A stretch of DNA of 64,000 bases from Neobacillus pocheonensis. Its GTDB lineage: Bacteria; Bacillota; Bacilli; Bacillales; Cytobacillaceae. Of the stretch, positions 62,236-64,000 are shown in pieces. The notes beneath the pieces were generated by a model. The model saw only the letters and a list, made by a program, of their open reading frames with translations, did no database searches and was not told the DNA's origin. Both the position numbers and the translations under genes were made by a program. Position 1 is the first letter of the stretch. Every line of letters starts with the position of its first letter. Location of the stretch: NCBI GenBank assembly GCA_023702235.1, contig JAMQCR010000003.1, forward strand, positions 855,913-919,912, given 5' to 3'.

Positions 62236-63359
62236 ATGAGGAAACACCGTATTGGACAACCCTGGATATGCACGCCAATTTAAGCGAAAAAATGATTGAT
62301 TACACACCGCTTCATTTTGGATTTAAAACATACCCGCATATTGATATGTATGAACAAGGCGTTCATGCGGCGATTGCTTTATTAAAACAAGTAAAAAAGG
62401 GTACGACTTATTACGCTTCTTTTGAAAAATTGCCGATGATACCTCCATCTATCAATATGAGAACGGCAGAGGGTCCGATGCATAAAATGATCGAATGGGC
62501 GAAACAAGCTGAAGAGGATGAGGGAATTTACAATGTGTCCGTATTTGGCGGGTTTCCTTACTCGGATATTCCTTTAGCAGGTGCAAGTGTGCTAGTTGTA
62601 GCGCTCGATCCTGAAAAAGGAAAAGAAACGGCTGAAAAGCTAGCTTCCTTGTTTTGGAGTGTAAGAGAAGAATTTATCATGGATTTGCCCAGTGTGAAAG
62701 AAGGACTGAAAATGGCATTGGCGATAGAAGAGGCCTTTCCAATCGTGCTGGCGGATATCTCAGATAATCCGTTAAGCTGCGGGAGCGGGGATACAACAGA
62801 GCTGCTTCGAGAAATGGTGCACTTGAATATTCCTGACTCATTGTTTGGAGGACTCTACGATCCCGAATCCATTGAGGCTTGCCTTAATGCCGGAGCCGGA
62901 AACAAGGTATCGTTGTCTCTTGGAGGGAAAGTATCGCCAGAATTTGGGGAACCCGTTCAGGTCGAAGCAACGGTCGTTGCTCTATCAGACGGTATATTTC
63001 ACAATTCAGGGCCCTTCAATCAGCATTTAAAAGTGGATTTAAAGGGAACGGCACACATTCGTGTGGGCGAGATGGACGTCCTGCTTATTGGAAGGCCGAT
63101 GTCAGCAAATGATCCGGAAATGTTTCGTCATATCCGCCTTGAGCCTTTGACAAAGAAAATTCTTGGGTTAAAAGCTAAAAATCATTTCCGGGCAGCGTTT
63201 GAACCGATTGTCTGCCGTATTATTTATGTGGACGCACCCGGTGTTGCTTCCAATCGTTTAACAACATTTACGTATCGGCACATTCCAAGGCCTATACCGC
63301 CGTTGGATGCTGTCGAATATGAAGTGGAACAGAGGAGGAAGGAAAAGTGGAAACAATAA
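62236..63359 (+). pseudogene. M81-family metallohydrolase (MlrC-like), N-terminal part missing
   Basis: C-terminal about 365 residues of an M81/DUF1485 protein; intact members have about 480-500. TTLDMHANLSEKM and FKTYPHIDMYEQG hold the conserved Asp/His residues thought to bind zinc in this family; GAGNKVSLSLGGKVSPEFG is the MlrC C-terminal signature. A strong GGAGGGGG with ATG at 62236 (MRKHRIGQ) is the likely true start, but it is out of frame with the domain and followed by TAA. About 140 codons between start and TTLDMHAN are absent, so this is a deletion or assembly collapse; the remaining frame is open from 62220. Family members hydrolyse amide or peptide bonds, so in this operon it may be a deacetylase. 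Confidence 0.8.
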
Positions 63360-63826
63360 ACAAACCCTTTTTTGTCGAAGTACCGTCTTCATTGAACCCG
63401 GAACAGCTCAAAATGATGATGGAGCTTGAGAAAGATGCGTTTCCAGGATTAGGAGCAGTAGATGAACAAGCCCTTGTCCCGCTTACACGCTACGGGAAAC
63501 TCATTCAATACCGGCAGCAAAATGATCCAACGCCGATTGCGGTTTGCGAAGTGATGAGAGCTTACAATGATATTCACAAAGCCTACATTTTTGGATTTTA
63601 TGTCCGCTCCGACCAGCAAGGGAAAGGAATAGGGAAATTATTCTTTCAGGAAATTTATCCGATTTTAAAACAAGATGGATTTCATAAGGTTTGCTTAACG
63701 GTCAGCACTGAAAACAAGGCAGCCGTTAAGTTATATGAAAAATTAGGATTTACTGTAAAAGAGACGAGATTCGATGAATTTGGCGAAGGGGAAAATCGCT
63801 ATTATATGGAATACCTCATTTCTTAA
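63347..63826 (+). CDS. GNAT-family N-acetyltransferase (candidate beta-lysine acetyltransferase)
   Basis: 159-residue single GNAT domain. The acetyl-CoA pyrophosphate loop is YVRSDQQGKGIGKLFFQEI (R/Q-x-x-G-x-G), followed by VCLTVSTENKAAVKLYEKLG, the canonical motif B. It starts with GTG at 63347, 12 nt inside the M81 gene, after GGAGGAAGGAAAA. It lies next to kamA, the place occupied in B. subtilis by yodP (an AblB-type acetyltransferase). It is shorter than YodP and not clearly its orthologue, so acetylation of beta-lysine is inferred from context. Frame intact. Confidence 0.82.
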   Translation: METINKPFFVEVPSSLNPEQLKMMMELEKDAFPGLGAVDEQALVPLTRYGKLIQYRQQNDPTPIAVCEVMRAYNDIHKAYIFGFYVRSDQQGKGIGKLFFQEIYPILKQDGFHKVCLTVSTENKAAVKLYEKLGFTVKETRFDEFGEGENRYYMEYLIS

Positions 63827-63899
63827 TAAAGTAACTATCAGAGGAGAATTTATCAAAAATGGTCAATAAAAAACAGGCTAATTTTAGGAGGAGTTTATG

Positions 63900-64000
63900 A
63901 TGAGAAACAATTTATTCAAACCGAAAAGACATTGGAAAGAAATCGAGCTTTGGAAAGATGTAACGGAGGAGCAATGGAACGATTGGGTTTGGCAGCTGAC
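63900..64000 (+). CDS. kamA: Lysine 2,3-aminomutase KamA (5' end only)
   Basis: Only the first 33 codons are in the window: MRNNLFKPKRHWKEIELWKD, then VTEEQWNDWVWQL, which closely matches the N-terminus of Bacillus KamA. The enzyme is a radical-SAM, PLP-dependent mutase converting L-lysine to L-beta-lysine. The ATG at 63900 lies 6 nt after AGGAGGAG; an ATG at 63897 is in frame but very close to that site. It is the downstream member of the operon starting at 55022 and supplies the proposed pathway's first intermediate. Confidence 0.9.
   Translation, partial: MRNNLFKPKRHWKEIELWKDVTEEQWNDWVWQL

Noticed and set aside
1..64000. CRISPR array, insertion sequence or rRNA genes
   Set aside because: No regular direct-repeat/spacer pattern, transposase frame or rRNA sequence was seen.

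Overview
The window reads as a chromosomal piece of a low-GC Gram-positive of the family Bacillaceae. Gene content and order in the first 30 kb match the Bacillus core: yvoF, the hisZGDBHAFI operon, yvcD, trxB, yvcI-rapZ-glmR-whiA-crh, clpP, a tRNA-Arg, sigL, cggR-gapA-pgk-tpiA-gpmI-eno, secG, a carboxylesterase, rnr, smpB and ssrA (tmRNA). The tmRNA tag (GKTNNNLAFAA) is also of Bacillus type. I cannot name the species; a Neobacillus-like or Bacillus-like organism is a guess.

Layout. 1-7.2 kb: histidine biosynthesis. 7.3-14 kb: TPR protein, thioredoxin reductase and the rapZ/glmR/whiA/crh cluster. 14-18 kb: clpP (minus) with a CtsR operator, tRNA-Arg, a cell-wall amidase (minus), sigma-54 (sigL) and a glutaredoxin. 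18-25 kb: the CggR-controlled glycolytic operon. 25-30 kb: secG, esterase, RNase R, SmpB, tmRNA. 30-35.6 kb: a sigma-54 promoter with three palindromic upstream sites, then permease, scoA, scoB, 3-hydroxybutyrate dehydrogenase and a PAS-AAA-Fis sigma-54 activator. 35.6-41 kb: a two-component system with an ABC exporter resembling LnrJK-LnrLMN. 41-53 kb: polysaccharide deacetylase, DUF3231 protein, thioesterase, beta-lactamase-fold hydrolase, nadE, an ArcD-like permease, a TcyABC-like amino-acid ABC transporter, and yuaF-floT behind a sigma-W-type promoter. 53-55 kb: two VOC proteins and about 1 kb of mostly non-coding DNA. 55-64 kb: a long catabolic operon.

The most interesting region is 55.0-64.0 kb. 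It encodes a DUF3870 protein, both CoA-transferase subunits, a thiolase, two different class III aminotransferases, a succinate-semialdehyde-type aldehyde dehydrogenase, an M81 (MlrC-like) metallohydrolase, a GNAT acetyltransferase and the start of lysine 2,3-aminomutase (kamA). Together these can be read as a complete acetylated beta-lysine route from L-lysine to acetyl-CoA and succinate via GABA. That route was described biochemically in a Pseudomonas; the B. subtilis yodT-yodS-yodR-yodQ-yodP-kamA locus is a related gene set. The M81 protein is the candidate for the deacetylase step. A good sigma-A promoter, a cre-like site and a 144-bp nested inverted-repeat element lie in front of the operon.

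A second window-wide feature is data quality. Roughly two dozen small indels break otherwise normal genes, including indispensable ones (pgk, gpmI, glmR). Most are 1-nt losses in short homopolymers. I treat these genes as intact in the organism and the breaks as probable sequencing or assembly errors, and give full extents across the breaks. The M81 gene is different: it lacks about 140 N-terminal codons.
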